Positions 25,664 through 34,139 of a stretch of DNA of 44,272 nt are shown piece after piece. Position numbers and translations under genes: made by a program. The notes below the pieces were generated by a model that was not told the origin of the DNA, did not search any database, and saw only the letters and a list, made by a program, of their open reading frames with translations. Origin of the DNA: Anaerolineae bacterium (lineage in GTDB: Bacteria > Chloroflexota > Anaerolineae > Aggregatilineales > Ch27); contig JABLXG010000028.1 of NCBI GenBank assembly GCA_013178165.1, forward strand, positions 1 through 44,272, given 5' to 3'. Positions within the stretch are counted from its first letter, which is position 1. Each line of letters begins with the position of its first letter.

Positions 25664-26437
25664 TTACCCGGTGCTGCGCTCCGGCAGCGTGTCGTAAATC
25701 CCGGTGATCACCTTCTCAATATCGTCAATGTTGGTGTGCTTCGGGTCAGCTTCGCAGACCTTCTTGCCACGGCGCAGTACCACGATCCGGTCGACCACCT
25801 GGAAGACATGGTAGATGTTGTGGGTGATGAAGATGCACGACAGACCTCTATCCCGCGCGTTGTGGATGAAGCGCAGCACGCGGTGTGTTTCTTCCACCCC
25901 CAGGTTGTTGGTTGGCTCGTCCAGGATGATCAGCCGCGATTCAAAGAACATGGCGCGGGCGATGGAAATGGACTGGCGCTCCCCGCCGGAGAGAGAGGTA
26001 ATCGGCGTGTCCGGGTTGATGTACTTGGTGATCCCCAGTTCGCTGAGCAGCTTACGGGTTTGCTCTTCCATAAAGCGCTTATCCATGCGTTGTAGCCATG
26101 TGGGGCCGGTTAGCGGTTCGCGGCCCAGGAACAGGTTGCGCGCGATGGAAAGCTGGGGCACAAGCGCCGAGTCCTGGTAGATCGTCTCAATGCCCAGTTG
26201 AATGGCGTCCCAGGTGTTCTTGATCTCCACCGGCTTGCCATCGAAGTAGATCTGCCCGGAAGTGGCTGGATGCGCGCCGGAGAGGATCTTGATCAGCGTG
26301 GATTTGCCTGCGCCGTTGTCGCCAACCAGGCCGACGATCTCCTGGTGTCCGACGGTGAAGGTGACGTCATTGAGCGCCTGTACGCTGCCGAAATTCTTGT
26401 AGATATGCTCCATGCGGACCAGTTCGGTAGTCGCCAT
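25664..26437 (-). CDS. CUT2 sugar ABC transporter ATPase, single domain (FrcA-like)
   Basis: 257 residues from ATG 26437, preceded by GGAAGGTGA; an in-frame ATG at 26452 would overlap the permease gene. One ABC domain only: Walker A GDNGAGKST (39-47), Q-loop YQDS, signature LSGGERQ (149-155), Walker B ILDEP with Asp173-Glu174, and the H-loop in ITHN. Single-domain CUT2 ATPases occur in FrcBCA-type fructose/monosaccharide systems, where a homodimer forms. It sits 4 bases downstream of the permease stop. The gene order binding protein, permease, ATPase matches FrcBCA. Confidence 0.92.
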   Translation of the reverse strand: MATTELVRMEHIYKNFGSVQALNDVTFTVGHQEIVGLVGDNGAGKSTLIKILSGAHPATSGQIYFDGKPVEIKNTWDAIQLGIETIYQDSALVPQLSIARNLFLGREPLTGPTWLQRMDKRFMEEQTRKLLSELGITKYINPDTPITSLSGGERQSISIARAMFFESRLIILDEPTNNLGVEETHRVLRFIHNARDRGLSCIFITHNIYHVFQVVDRIVVLRRGKKVCEADPKHTNIDDIEKVITGIYDTLPERSTG

Positions 26438-26441
26438 GGCT

Positions 26442-27494
26442 TCACCTTCCATTCCCGGTGCGGCGTTCGAGACTCGAGTGTAACACCATCATGCCCAGGA
26501 TGATCGCGCCGATGAAGATCTTGTAGGCCAGGCCGGGGACGCCGACCATGACGATACCGTTGCGCATCACGCGCAGGATTAGCACGCCAAGGACGGTGCC
26601 GATGATCGAACCGCGCCCGCCGGCCAGTGCTGTCCCGCCAATGACGACCATCGCGATGACCTCCAGCTCGTAGCCGTCGCCGCTGTTCGGGTTAGCCGCG
26701 GAGACGCGGATCGAGCTGGTAATGCCTGCATAGGCGGACATGATCGCCGAGAGGATGAACAGCATGATCTTGGTGCGGCCAACCTTGACGCCGCGGGCGA
26801 TGGCCGCCATCGCATTGCCGCCGGAAGCCAGAATCCAGTTGCCGGCTTTGGAGTGTACCAGCACGTAGTGCAGGATAACCGTGAACAGGATGAACCAGGG
26901 CAAGGAGGCGTAGATACGCACATCGCCAATGTAGAACTCGCCAACCAGGATGGCCGACAGTACGGATTGTCCGGCGTTCCAGGTACGCTGCGGGAAGCCA
27001 TCGGTGATGTACAGCGCCGAGCCACGCGCTACCAGCAGCATGCCCAGTGTGACCAGGAACGACGGGATGCGCAACCGGGTCACGAACCAGCCGTTCACAA
27101 AGCCGATAGCGACCGAAATCAACATGGCCAGCACAAAGCCAATTTCCAGGGAGGTGGCGCCGGTGTTGAAGAATGTCCACATGATGATCGCCGCAAAACC
27201 GAAGACCGAGCCGACCGAGAGGTCAAATTCGCCGGCGGTCATTAGCAGCGTCATGCCGAGGGCGATCATGCCCAGTTCCGGCGTGAAGGCCAGCAGGTTG
27301 CTGATGTTGGTGGACGACAGGAACGACGGAAAGATTGAAAAGAACGGATCGGACGCGGCGCGCCGGGAGGTGAGAAAACTGAACACCACAATCTCAATGA
27401 TCAGCAGCACCAGCGGGCCGAATTCCGGTGCAGCAATCAGTTTCCTGACCGAAGGTGCGGTCATGGCCTTCTGCAGGCGTGAAGATGCTTCCAT
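26442..27494 (-). CDS. CUT2 sugar ABC transporter permease (RbsC/FrcC-like)
   Basis: 350 residues with about nine or ten membrane helices. The family motifs are LLMTAGEFDLSVGSVFGFAA in the first half and LEVIAMVVIGGTALAGGRGS in the second. An extended cytoplasmic N-terminus of about 25 residues precedes the first helix. GAGGCAG lies ahead of the ATG on its strand. Only one permease gene is present, so the channel is presumably a homodimer. It is separated from the upstream binding-protein gene by a 122-base gap holding a strong hairpin with a T-run. Confidence 0.92.
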   Translation of the reverse strand: MEASSRLQKAMTAPSVRKLIAAPEFGPLVLLIIEIVVFSFLTSRRAASDPFFSIFPSFLSSTNISNLLAFTPELGMIALGMTLLMTAGEFDLSVGSVFGFAAIIMWTFFNTGATSLEIGFVLAMLISVAIGFVNGWFVTRLRIPSFLVTLGMLLVARGSALYITDGFPQRTWNAGQSVLSAILVGEFYIGDVRIYASLPWFILFTVILHYVLVHSKAGNWILASGGNAMAAIARGVKVGRTKIMLFILSAIMSAYAGITSSIRVSAANPNSGDGYELEVIAMVVIGGTALAGGRGSIIGTVLGVLILRVMRNGIVMVGVPGLAYKIFIGAIILGMMVLHSSLERRTGNGR

Positions 27495-27526
27495 CGACTG
27501 CCTCGATATCTTGAATCCGACAGGCC

Positions 27527-27567
27527 GATAAAAGGGGATGAGACTGGCGCCGGAGCGCCAGTCTCAT
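27527..27567 (-). terminator. Intercistronic attenuator hairpin with UNCG tetraloop
   Basis: On the minus strand a 13-bp perfect stem ATGAGACTGGCGC / GCGCCAGTCTCAT (arms 27555-27567 and 27538-27550) is closed by TCCG, a C(UNCG)G-type tetraloop. CCCCTTTTATC follows. It lies between the binding-protein gene and the permease gene, so it should cause partial termination or protect the upstream mRNA. Confidence 0.78.
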
Positions 27568-27616
27568 GCCGAACTGCGCGCCCTGACCCGTAAAGGGCGG
27601 GCCGCTTAACCAGATT

Positions 27617-28555
27617 CTACTGGCAACCCATCAGGGCGCCGTAGACGTCAGCCTTGTCCGGGCCGTACAGCGTGCCAACGATGATGTCCGTCGGCGGGAT
27701 GCCGCTGGCCGCCATCATCGCCTGCGCCAGGGCCAGGTAGCTGGTGAGCTGCGGGTCCTGCCAGGTCGCGGCGAAGACATAACCTTCCTTGACCTCATTC
27801 ACCGTGTCGCAGGAGTTGCCCCAGCCAACCACCGGGATGTCGCCAGGAGCGACGCCAACCTGGTCGAACACACGCTTGATGCTGCCGGTCACCAGGTCGC
27901 CCAGGCCGATGATCGCATCGATCTTATCGCGGTTGGCGGTCAGGTAATCCGACATGCGGGTGATGATCTCGGCCTGGTCCAGGGTGGCGTCGGTGATCTC
28001 ATACTCAACGCCCAGCGGGCCAAACACGCTGTCGATGCCTTCGGTCTCGTTCACCTGGTAGGTCGCGCCGGGGACTTCGACGGGCATCCAGACGAAGCTG
28101 CCGGTCGTGACATAGCCGTTGTCGACCATGTACTTCGCCCAGTCCGCGCCGATGACGAAGTTGTCGCCGCCGACGTAAGCGTCACGGCCACTGGTCTTGT
28201 CCTCGGTGTTCATGATGATGACCGGGATGCCAGCTGCATGCGCTTCGGCGATCACTTCGGTCAGGCTGCCGGGGTCAGGTGTGCTGGTGACGATGCCCGT
28301 CGCGCCAGCAGCAATAGCCGCGCGAACGGCTTCCTGCTGCGAGGGTACATCGCCAGCATGGAAGGACGTGCGGACTTCGAAGCCGGTGTCCTCGGCGAAT
28401 TGCTGCGCCCCGCCCAGGAAGAACACCCAGACCGGGTCAGCAGGATCACCATGCGAAATCCAGTAGAACACTTTCGGGGGGGTCTGCGCCGCCACAGGCA
28501 GCGCGCTCAGGACGAAAATAGCGATCAGTAGCAATGCAGCGAATTTCTTGAACAT
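27617..28555 (-). CDS. CUT2-family sugar ABC transporter, solute-binding protein
   Basis: 312 residues from ATG 28555, with GAGGAG at a good distance on its strand. The Sec signal peptide of about 25 residues ends in VAAQ and there is no lipobox. The RbsB-like fold shows VFYWISHGDPADPVW, IAAGATGIVTSTPDP and a DAIIGLGDLVTG segment. The region YVGGDNFVIGADWAKYMV is the usual second-lobe sugar-binding stretch. It is first in the operon and diverges from the ROK-kinase/DeoC operon 507 bases away. The ligand may be a deoxy- or other monosaccharide handled by those enzymes (inference). Confidence 0.9.
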   Translation of the reverse strand: MFKKFAALLLIAIFVLSALPVAAQTPPKVFYWISHGDPADPVWVFFLGGAQQFAEDTGFEVRTSFHAGDVPSQQEAVRAAIAAGATGIVTSTPDPGSLTEVIAEAHAAGIPVIIMNTEDKTSGRDAYVGGDNFVIGADWAKYMVDNGYVTTGSFVWMPVEVPGATYQVNETEGIDSVFGPLGVEYEITDATLDQAEIITRMSDYLTANRDKIDAIIGLGDLVTGSIKRVFDQVGVAPGDIPVVGWGNSCDTVNEVKEGYVFAATWQDPQLTSYLALAQAMMAASGIPPTDIIVGTLYGPDKADVYGALMGCQ

Positions 28556-28707
28556 AGCTTCTCCTCTTTTCAAACACATGCCGATAGTTCCTGACGCTCT
28601 CTACAGCTCCGGCCCCTGATGGCCGGACTGGAGCGCACGTGCATGGATGTGTTTCTGGTTTGCTTTACCCTCCTTTCTATCTGAGCCTGGAGTCTCTACC
28701 TTGATTG

Positions 28708-28713
28708 ATTATA
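28708..28713 (-). promoter_or_regulatory. Extended -10 promoter of the minus-strand CUT2 operon
   Basis: The minus strand reads TGCTATAAT, a perfect -10 with the extended TG. No good -35 is visible. It is about 150 bases upstream of the binding-protein start, in the 507-base divergent gap 28556-29062. Apart from the promoter candidates I see no other element in this gap. Confidence 0.6.
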
Positions 28714-28966
28714 GCACTACGTGATTTCTGCGCTGTGGTGGGGGGGGAATCTCCCGCCATGCGCAGTGACCTGCCTGGCGACCCAGCAAGGAAAAGGCAC
28801 GTTATGCCGCGGATACAGTGTCCAATCCGGGTGGCTGGTGAATGGTACTGTCGGGCTGCCGCAGGAAATCGATGTTCTTTGTTCGCACATTTGCAGCATA
28901 GTACGTTCTGCCGACGATTGTCAAGATTACCGGAATGCACACGTCAGGCTCTTAACAGCAGCACTT

Positions 28967-28994
28967 TTGGCGGGCAACCGGGCGCGTAGTACAA
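28967..28994 (+). promoter_or_regulatory. Candidate promoter of the ROK kinase/aldolase operon
   Basis: TTGGCG (28967-28972, 4 of 6) and TACAAT (28989-28994, 5 of 6) are spaced by 16 bases, about 70 bases upstream of the ROK gene start. Confidence 0.4.
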
Positions 28995-29062
28995 TACATT
29001 TATCCGCGGCGCCACAGGATCAGGTCATATGGAGCCGCCACAGTGATGGAGGGGGAGGCATC

Positions 29063-30028
29063 ATGACGGCGCTGTACGCCAGCATCGACCTGGGCGGCAC
29101 CAAGATCGCCGGGGCGCTGGCCGGAACAAACGGCCAGATCGTGGCCGAGAAAACCATCCCGACTGAATCGCAACAGGGGCCGGAAGCGGTGGTGCAGCGT
29201 ATAGCCGGCCTGATCTGCGACCTGGCCGCGCAGGCCGGGCAATCTCCGGTGGCGCTGGGCATCGGCGTCCCGGGACTGATTGATCTGAGCAGCGGTACGA
29301 CCCGCTTTTTGCCCAACTTTCCCACTAACTGGCGTGATGTTCCCGTGCGCGACTGGCTGGTCCCCCAGATCAATTGCCCGGTTTATTTGCTCAACGACGC
29401 CCGCATGGCTGCCCTGGGCGAGCTTACCTACGGGTGCGGGCGTTCGGTTGGCACAATGATCTTCTTCACACTGGGGACAGGCATCGGCGGCGGCGTGGTG
29501 GTGGATGGCCGGCTGCGGCTGGGGCGGCTTGGCGCAGCAGGGGAACTGGGCCATCATACCATCCTGCCGGATGGCCCGCGCTGTGGCTGTGGCAACCGGG
29601 GCTGCCTGGAGACGCTGGCCAGCGGTCCGGCCATTGTGGGCAAAGGGGTCTGGCTGATGCAGGCCGGGCGCGCACCGCGCCTGCATGCGCTCGTCGAAGG
29701 CAACCCGGCGCGGGTGACCCCGCGGGAGATGGCCCTGGCCGCCGAAGCCGGCGATGAGGCTGTGCGCGAGGAATTGATCCGGGCGGCGCAGTACATTGGT
29801 ATTGGTGTGGCCAACGTGGTGGTGACCCTGCACCCGGAGATGGTGGTGCTGGGCGGCAACGTGGCCGGGATCGGGGCACTGCTCTTTGACACGGTGCGCC
29901 AGACTGTCCGGGAGCGTGTGGGCATGTTCCCGACCGATGATGTGGCGATCGTCGAATCCGCGCTGGGCAATCGGGCCGGGCTGCTCGGCGGGATCGCTCT
30001 GGCCGCGGCTCAGGGCATGGTGGGGTGA
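29063..30028 (+). CDS. ROK-family sugar kinase
   Basis: 321 residues from ATG 29063 with GGGGGAGG just upstream. The phosphate-binding motif DLGGTK is at 9-14. The catalytic aspartate is Asp112 in LLNDARMAALGE. The ROK zinc-binding motif CGCGNRGCLE begins at Cys174 (Cys174, 176 and 181), and His164/165 supply the other ligand and the GHHT sugar contact. There is no N-terminal DNA-binding domain, so this is an enzyme, not a NagC/Mlc-type regulator. Likely a glucokinase-like or N-acyl-hexosamine kinase. Next to a DeoC-type aldolase gene it may phosphorylate a sugar before aldol cleavage. The start of a four-gene operon. Confidence 0.88.
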   Translation: MTALYASIDLGGTKIAGALAGTNGQIVAEKTIPTESQQGPEAVVQRIAGLICDLAAQAGQSPVALGIGVPGLIDLSSGTTRFLPNFPTNWRDVPVRDWLVPQINCPVYLLNDARMAALGELTYGCGRSVGTMIFFTLGTGIGGGVVVDGRLRLGRLGAAGELGHHTILPDGPRCGCGNRGCLETLASGPAIVGKGVWLMQAGRAPRLHALVEGNPARVTPREMALAAEAGDEAVREELIRAAQYIGIGVANVVVTLHPEMVVLGGNVAGIGALLFDTVRQTVRERVGMFPTDDVAIVESALGNRAGLLGGIALAAAQGMVG

Positions 30029-30044
30029 AGGAGGGAAGAGGGGA

Positions 30045-30728
30045 ATGGACTACACCTATCACGAGCTGGCCAAGATGATCGACCACTCGTTGCTCAATCC
30101 GACGCTGACGGTGGCCGACCTGGAAGCGGGCATCCAGCTTGCCCTGGCCTATGATGTGGCCAGCGTTTGCATTATGCCCTACTACCTCAGACGCTGCGCC
30201 GACCTGCTGCGCGGCAGCACCGTCAGGGCCAGCACGACGATTGGCTTTCCGCACGGTGGCCATACGACCGCGATCAAGGTCGCCGAAGCCGAACAGGCGC
30301 TGGCTGATGGCGGTGAGGAACTGGACATGGTGGTCAATATCAGCCAGGTGCTGAGCGGGGCCTGGGACGCGGTGGCCCGCGACATCGAGGCGGTGACCGC
30401 CGTCACCCATGCCGCCGGGCAGAAGATCAAGGTGATCTTTGAAAATTGTTACCTGAACGATGACCAGAAGATCATGCTCTGCCAGATTTGCGGCGAGATC
30501 GGTGTTGACTGGGTCAAGACCTCGACTGGCTACGGTAGCGGCGGAGCGACCGATGCCGACCTGCGACTGATGCGCCAGCATACCCCGCCGCAGGTGCAGA
30601 TCAAGGCGGCAGGCGGCGTGCGTACGCTGGACCGCCTGCTGGAAGTCCGTGCGCTGGGCGTCTCCCGCTGCGGTGCGACGCGCACTGCCGCCATCCTGGA
30701 CGAGGCCAGACAACGCCTGGCGGGCTAG
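30045..30728 (+). CDS. deoC: Deoxyribose-phosphate aldolase (DeoC/LacD-type class I aldolase)
   Basis: 227 residues, the normal DeoC length, with GGAGGGAAGAGG ahead of ATG 30045. Class I Schiff-base residues are recognisable: Lys158 in VKTSTGYGSGGAT, the second lysine Lys187 in IKAAGGVRT, and Asp94 in ELDMVVNI. Start-region helix and the GFPHG motif are also conserved. The reaction in the family is reversible cleavage of 2-deoxyribose 5-phosphate to glyceraldehyde 3-phosphate and acetaldehyde. The absence of nucleoside phosphorylase genes and the presence of a ROK kinase gene and isomerase gene suggest a catabolic role on a transported sugar rather than nucleoside salvage (inference). Confidence 0.92.
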   Translation: MDYTYHELAKMIDHSLLNPTLTVADLEAGIQLALAYDVASVCIMPYYLRRCADLLRGSTVRASTTIGFPHGGHTTAIKVAEAEQALADGGEELDMVVNISQVLSGAWDAVARDIEAVTAVTHAAGQKIKVIFENCYLNDDQKIMLCQICGEIGVDWVKTSTGYGSGGATDADLRLMRQHTPPQVQIKAAGGVRTLDRLLEVRALGVSRCGATRTAAILDEARQRLAG

Positions 30729-30779
30729 CCGCGCCAGTTCTGCGTGACCTTCCTTTTGGGTTGAAAGGAGAGTGCAACA

Positions 30780-31778
30780 ATGGGGCGAACAATTACCCTG
30801 TTCACAGGCCAGTGGGCCGATTTGCCTCTGGAAACGCTGGCCCGCAAAGCCGCTGAATGGGGCTACCAGGGGTTGGAACTGGCCTGCTCCGGCGATCACT
30901 TTGAGGTGGAAAAGGCGCTTGCCAGCGACTCCTATGTGCGGGAAAAGCGCGCCCTTCTGGAACGGTACGGACTGCAGTGCTTCGCCATCAGCAACCACCT
31001 GGTCGGGCAGGCCGTTTGCGATCCGATTGATGAACGCTACCGGAGCATTCTCCCGGCTTACGTGTGGGGCGACGGCGATCCGGAAGGAGTACACCAGCGG
31101 GCGGCGGAGGAGATGAAGCGGACGGCACAGGCAGCGCGGCTGTTCGGCGTGGAAACTGTCACCGGCTTCACCGGCAGCAGCGTGTGGAGCAAGCTGTACT
31201 TCTTCCCGCCTACTTCCCAGGCAGAAATTGACGCCGGTTATCGCGATTTCGCCGCGCGGTGGCTGCCGATCCTGGACGCCTTCCAGCAGAACGGCGTCCG
31301 CTTTGCGCTGGAGGTTCACCCGACCGAGATCGCCTATGACATCGTGACGATGCAACGGGCGCTGGATGCCGTCAACCACCACCCGGCTTTCGGCGTGAAC
31401 TTCGACCCCAGCCATCTGGTTCACCAGTTTGTTGATCCGGTTGCTTTCCTGGAGACCTTCGCTGAGCGAATCTTCCATGTCCACGTTAAGGACGTCAAGC
31501 GCAATCTCAACGGGCGGACAAGTATCCTTGGCTCGCACCTGAGCTTTGGCGACGCCCGGCGCGGCTGGGACTTCGTCTCGCCGGGGCATGGCGACGTGCC
31601 TTTTGAGGCCATCGTCCGTACCCTTAACCGGATCGGTTATCGCGGGCCGCTCTCCGTCGAATGGGAGGACAGCGGCATGAACCGTGAGTTTGGCGCCCAG
31701 GAGGCATTCCACTTCGTCAAGAAGCTGGACTTTGAACCGTCGGATATCGCCTTTGACGCGGCGTTTGCCAAACATTAG
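30780..31778 (+). CDS. Sugar phosphate isomerase/epimerase (xylose-isomerase-like TIM barrel)
   Basis: 332 residues with AAAGGAGAG upstream. The AP-endonuclease-2/xylose-isomerase-like barrel is recognised from [14 protein letters not shown] near the N-terminus and FALEVHPTE (strand 5 Glu), FDPSHLV (Asp and His ligands) and HVHVKDV (strand 6-7 histidine) in the second half. A final WEDSG supplies the last metal-ligand acid. Such enzymes interconvert ketoses and aldoses or epimerise at C3. It is located between deoC and a Gfo/Idh gene. The C-terminal part is longer than in IolE/IolI-type proteins. The substrate is unknown. Confidence 0.88.
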   Translation: MGRTITLFTGQWADLPLETLARKAAEWGYQGLELACSGDHFEVEKALASDSYVREKRALLERYGLQCFAISNHLVGQAVCDPIDERYRSILPAYVWGDGDPEGVHQRAAEEMKRTAQAARLFGVETVTGFTGSSVWSKLYFFPPTSQAEIDAGYRDFAARWLPILDAFQQNGVRFALEVHPTEIAYDIVTMQRALDAVNHHPAFGVNFDPSHLVHQFVDPVAFLETFAERIFHVHVKDVKRNLNGRTSILGSHLSFGDARRGWDFVSPGHGDVPFEAIVRTLNRIGYRGPLSVEWEDSGMNREFGAQEAFHFVKKLDFEPSDIAFDAAFAKH

Positions 31779-31795
31779 CAGGGGAGGGGGTAGGG

Positions 31796-32944
31796 ATGGA
31801 CGATCTGCGGGCAGCAGTGATCGGGCTGGGCTTCATGGGGGGCACCCACATTGAGGCGCTGCGCCGGTTAGGGGTTGAGGTCGTGGGATGCCTGGGTGTG
31901 ACCCCGGAAGAGACGGAGGCAGGCGTCCACAAATACGGGCTGGACGCTGCGTATGCGAACCTGGCCGAACTGGTAAGCGACCCGGATATTGATGTGGTGC
32001 ATGTCTGCACGCCGAATTACCTGCACTACGGGATGGTCAGGGCGGCGCTGCAGGGCGGCAAACATGTCATTTGCGAAAAGCCGCTGACCGTCACCAGCGC
32101 CGAATCCGCTGAACTGGTGCGCCTTGCGCAGGAAGTCGGGCGGGTTGGCGCGGTGAATTACAACATCCGCTTTTATCCCCTCTGCCACGAGGCCCGCAAC
32201 CGTGTCCGGGCAGGCGAACTGGGTGAGGTGCGGCTGATTCACGGCCACTACCTGCAGGACTGGCTGCTGTATAAAACTGACTGGAACTGGCGGCTGGAAA
32301 CTGATCAGGGCGGGGCCATGCGCGCTGTCACGGACATCGGCACGCACTGGTTTGACCTGGTGACCTGGATCACCGGCCTCAAGATCACGGCAGTGATGGC
32401 CGACCTGGCGACGATCGTCCCCACCCGCCTGAAGCCGACCCAGGAAGTGGATACCTTCGCCAACAAGCTGGAGACAGCCCAGGAGGCTGTCGAAGTGCCG
32501 ATCGCTACGGAGGATTACGCTTCGATCCTGCTGGAGTTCAGCAATGGCGCGCGCGGTGTGTTGACGGTGTCGCAGGTCAGCGCCGGGCACAAGAACCAGC
32601 TGCAATGGGAGATCAACGGCTCGCAGGCGTCGCTGGCCTGGCAGCAGGAGAATCCCAACGAATTGTGGATCGGGCGGCGCGACGGGCCAAACGGCATCGT
32701 AGCCAAGGACCCCTCGCTGCTGGGGGCGGAGGCGCGGAAGGTGGCCGGCTATCCCGGCGGCCACGCGGAAGGGTACCCGGACACGTTCAAGCAGCTGTTC
32801 AGGGCGGTTTACGACTACATCGCGGCGGGGGACTACAGCGCACCCGCGCCATTCCCTACCTTTGCTGATGGGCACGCCGAGATCGCTCTGTGTGACGCGA
32901 TCCAGCGTAGCGCGCAGGAGCGCCGCTGGGTGGCAGTGGCGTAG
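31796..32944 (+). CDS. Gfo/Idh/MocA-family NAD(P)-dependent oxidoreductase C
   Basis: 382 residues, 17 bases after the isomerase gene, with AGGGGAGGGGG ahead of the ATG. Rossmann motif GLGFMG at 10-15 and canonical CEKP at 93-96. The substrate domain includes [20 protein letters not shown], where the histidine-aspartate pair is typical. It is less similar to proteins A and B than these are to each other. It probably oxidises the imported sugar or its acid before isomerisation. This is the last gene of the ROK/DeoC operon; a GCAA-capped hairpin follows. Confidence 0.88.
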   Translation: MDDLRAAVIGLGFMGGTHIEALRRLGVEVVGCLGVTPEETEAGVHKYGLDAAYANLAELVSDPDIDVVHVCTPNYLHYGMVRAALQGGKHVICEKPLTVTSAESAELVRLAQEVGRVGAVNYNIRFYPLCHEARNRVRAGELGEVRLIHGHYLQDWLLYKTDWNWRLETDQGGAMRAVTDIGTHWFDLVTWITGLKITAVMADLATIVPTRLKPTQEVDTFANKLETAQEAVEVPIATEDYASILLEFSNGARGVLTVSQVSAGHKNQLQWEINGSQASLAWQQENPNELWIGRRDGPNGIVAKDPSLLGAEARKVAGYPGGHAEGYPDTFKQLFRAVYDYIAAGDYSAPAPFPTFADGHAEIALCDAIQRSAQERRWVAVA

Positions 32945-32973
32945 AGCGGCCCGCAGAACAGCCGTGCAGACGA

Positions 32974-32999
32974 AAGAGCGCCCAGCAATGGGCGCTCTT
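32974..32999. terminator. GNRA-capped hairpin between convergent genes
   Basis: AAGAGCGCCCA (32974-32984) and TGGGCGCTCTT (32989-32999) form a perfect 11-bp stem closed by GCAA. It lies in the 77-base gap between the Gfo/Idh gene and the converging MetE-like gene and probably terminates one or both. Confidence 0.65.
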
Positions 33000-33021
33000 C
33001 TGCTTCTGGTTGGGCAGGAGG

Positions 33022-34056
33022 TTAGACGGTGCCGGTCAACTCGCGGCGGATGATGCGTGTGCCTTCAACCATCGCCTTGAGCTTGGCGCGGGCCGCCCAG
33101 CGGGCCGTCTGGCTGAAGCCGCAGTCCGGGGTGATGGTCAGCTTCTCCGGGGGGACGACCTCCAGCGCGCGGCGGATACGCTCGGCAACATCCTCTGGCG
33201 TCTCAACGTAGTAGTTTTTGACGTCTACCAGCCCGGCAGCCAGTGTTTTGTCGCTGGGGAATTCCCGCCACAGGTTGATCTCGGCCAGTTCGCGATTGGC
33301 GAACTCCAGGGCCAGCTCGTCGGCGTGAACCTCAAGAATGTGAGGGAATAGGGGTCGGTAAGTGCGTTTGGCGACCGGGCGCCCCACGTAATTGCCAAAG
33401 CACAGGTGCAACCCGATCCGTGCCTCCACTCCGGCGACCGTCTGATTGAACAGGCGGACAAATTCCGCCGGGGAGCCAGCCTGCGCGTGTACAGCATACG
33501 ATGGTTCGTCGAGCTGGATGAAGGTGACGCCAGCCTGCACCAGCGCACGCAATTCGCGGTTGATAATCTCAGCCAGCGCATAAGCGACATCGACACGGTC
33601 GTGATAGATTGCGCCCGGCTTGATCCGCCCGGCCAGGGTGAACGGGCCGGGGCATGGCATTTTGATCGGGTGGGTCGTGCGGGTCCGCACGTAGGCGAAT
33701 TCCTCAAGCAGTCCCAGCCCCTCCGGCGCGGCGATCGGCTCAACAGCCTCATAGCTCTCCCGCTGGTCGTGGCCGACAACGCCGACCTTGCGGCGGGGAG
33801 GCAATTCCCGCAGGCCGGTCATATGCCCGTAAAACTCGGCGGTGAAGAAGCCCACCCGGCGCATCTCGCCGTCGGTGATGATGTCCACGCCGGCGTCTTC
33901 CTGGTCGCGGACGGCCATGTCCACGGCGTCATCCTGGGTTTCGCGCAGGTCGTCCGGGCCGTATTCGCCGCGCCGGGCCGCATCCAGAGCGGTGTGCAGC
34001 CAGGCTGGCCAGGCATAGGAGCCGATGACGCTGGTGGGGAGGATCGGGGTAGTCAT
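33022..34056 (-). CDS. MetE C-terminal-like (cobalamin-independent methionine-synthase family) protein
   Basis: 344 residues from ATG 34056, preceded by AAAGGAG on its strand. It corresponds to the catalytic barrel of MetE without the N-terminal half. Zinc-site elements are visible: His217-x-Cys219 in HLCFGN, a glutamate in the HADELALEF region, and Cys312 in TPDCGF. The IGSY start, ITDGEMRR, and QLDEPSYAVH blocks are also family-typical. Stand-alone proteins of this type can act as methionine synthases using other methyl donors or as methylthiol/corrinoid-linked methyltransferases. The surrounding sugar genes give no direct clue. It is transcribed divergently from the UlaG-like gene. Confidence 0.85.
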   Translation of the reverse strand: MTTPILPTSVIGSYAWPAWLHTALDAARRGEYGPDDLRETQDDAVDMAVRDQEDAGVDIITDGEMRRVGFFTAEFYGHMTGLRELPPRRKVGVVGHDQRESYEAVEPIAAPEGLGLLEEFAYVRTRTTHPIKMPCPGPFTLAGRIKPGAIYHDRVDVAYALAEIINRELRALVQAGVTFIQLDEPSYAVHAQAGSPAEFVRLFNQTVAGVEARIGLHLCFGNYVGRPVAKRTYRPLFPHILEVHADELALEFANRELAEINLWREFPSDKTLAAGLVDVKNYYVETPEDVAERIRRALEVVPPEKLTITPDCGFSQTARWAARAKLKAMVEGTRIIRRELTGTV

Positions 34057-34077
34057 GGTCTGCTCCTTTGGTAGGCT

Positions 34078-34104
34078 TTGTGCCGGGGTGAAGTCCGGTA
34101 TAAT
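34078..34104 (+). promoter_or_regulatory. Promoter candidate for the UlaG-like gene
   Basis: A perfect TATAAT at 34099-34104 lies 36 bases upstream of ATG 34140. The -35 is poor (TTGTGC, 34078-34083, 15-base spacer), so an activator or relaxed -35 is implied. Confidence 0.45.
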
Positions 34105-34139
34105 CAGGCAACCAGTGTAGCATAAGCGGAGAAAACACG

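Noticed and set aside
29466-31775. Very long open frame on the minus strand (769 codons) opposite the ROK, deoC and isomerase genes
   Set aside because: It has no recognisable domain, an Arg/Pro-rich composition and is the antisense shadow of three well-supported genes in GC-rich DNA.
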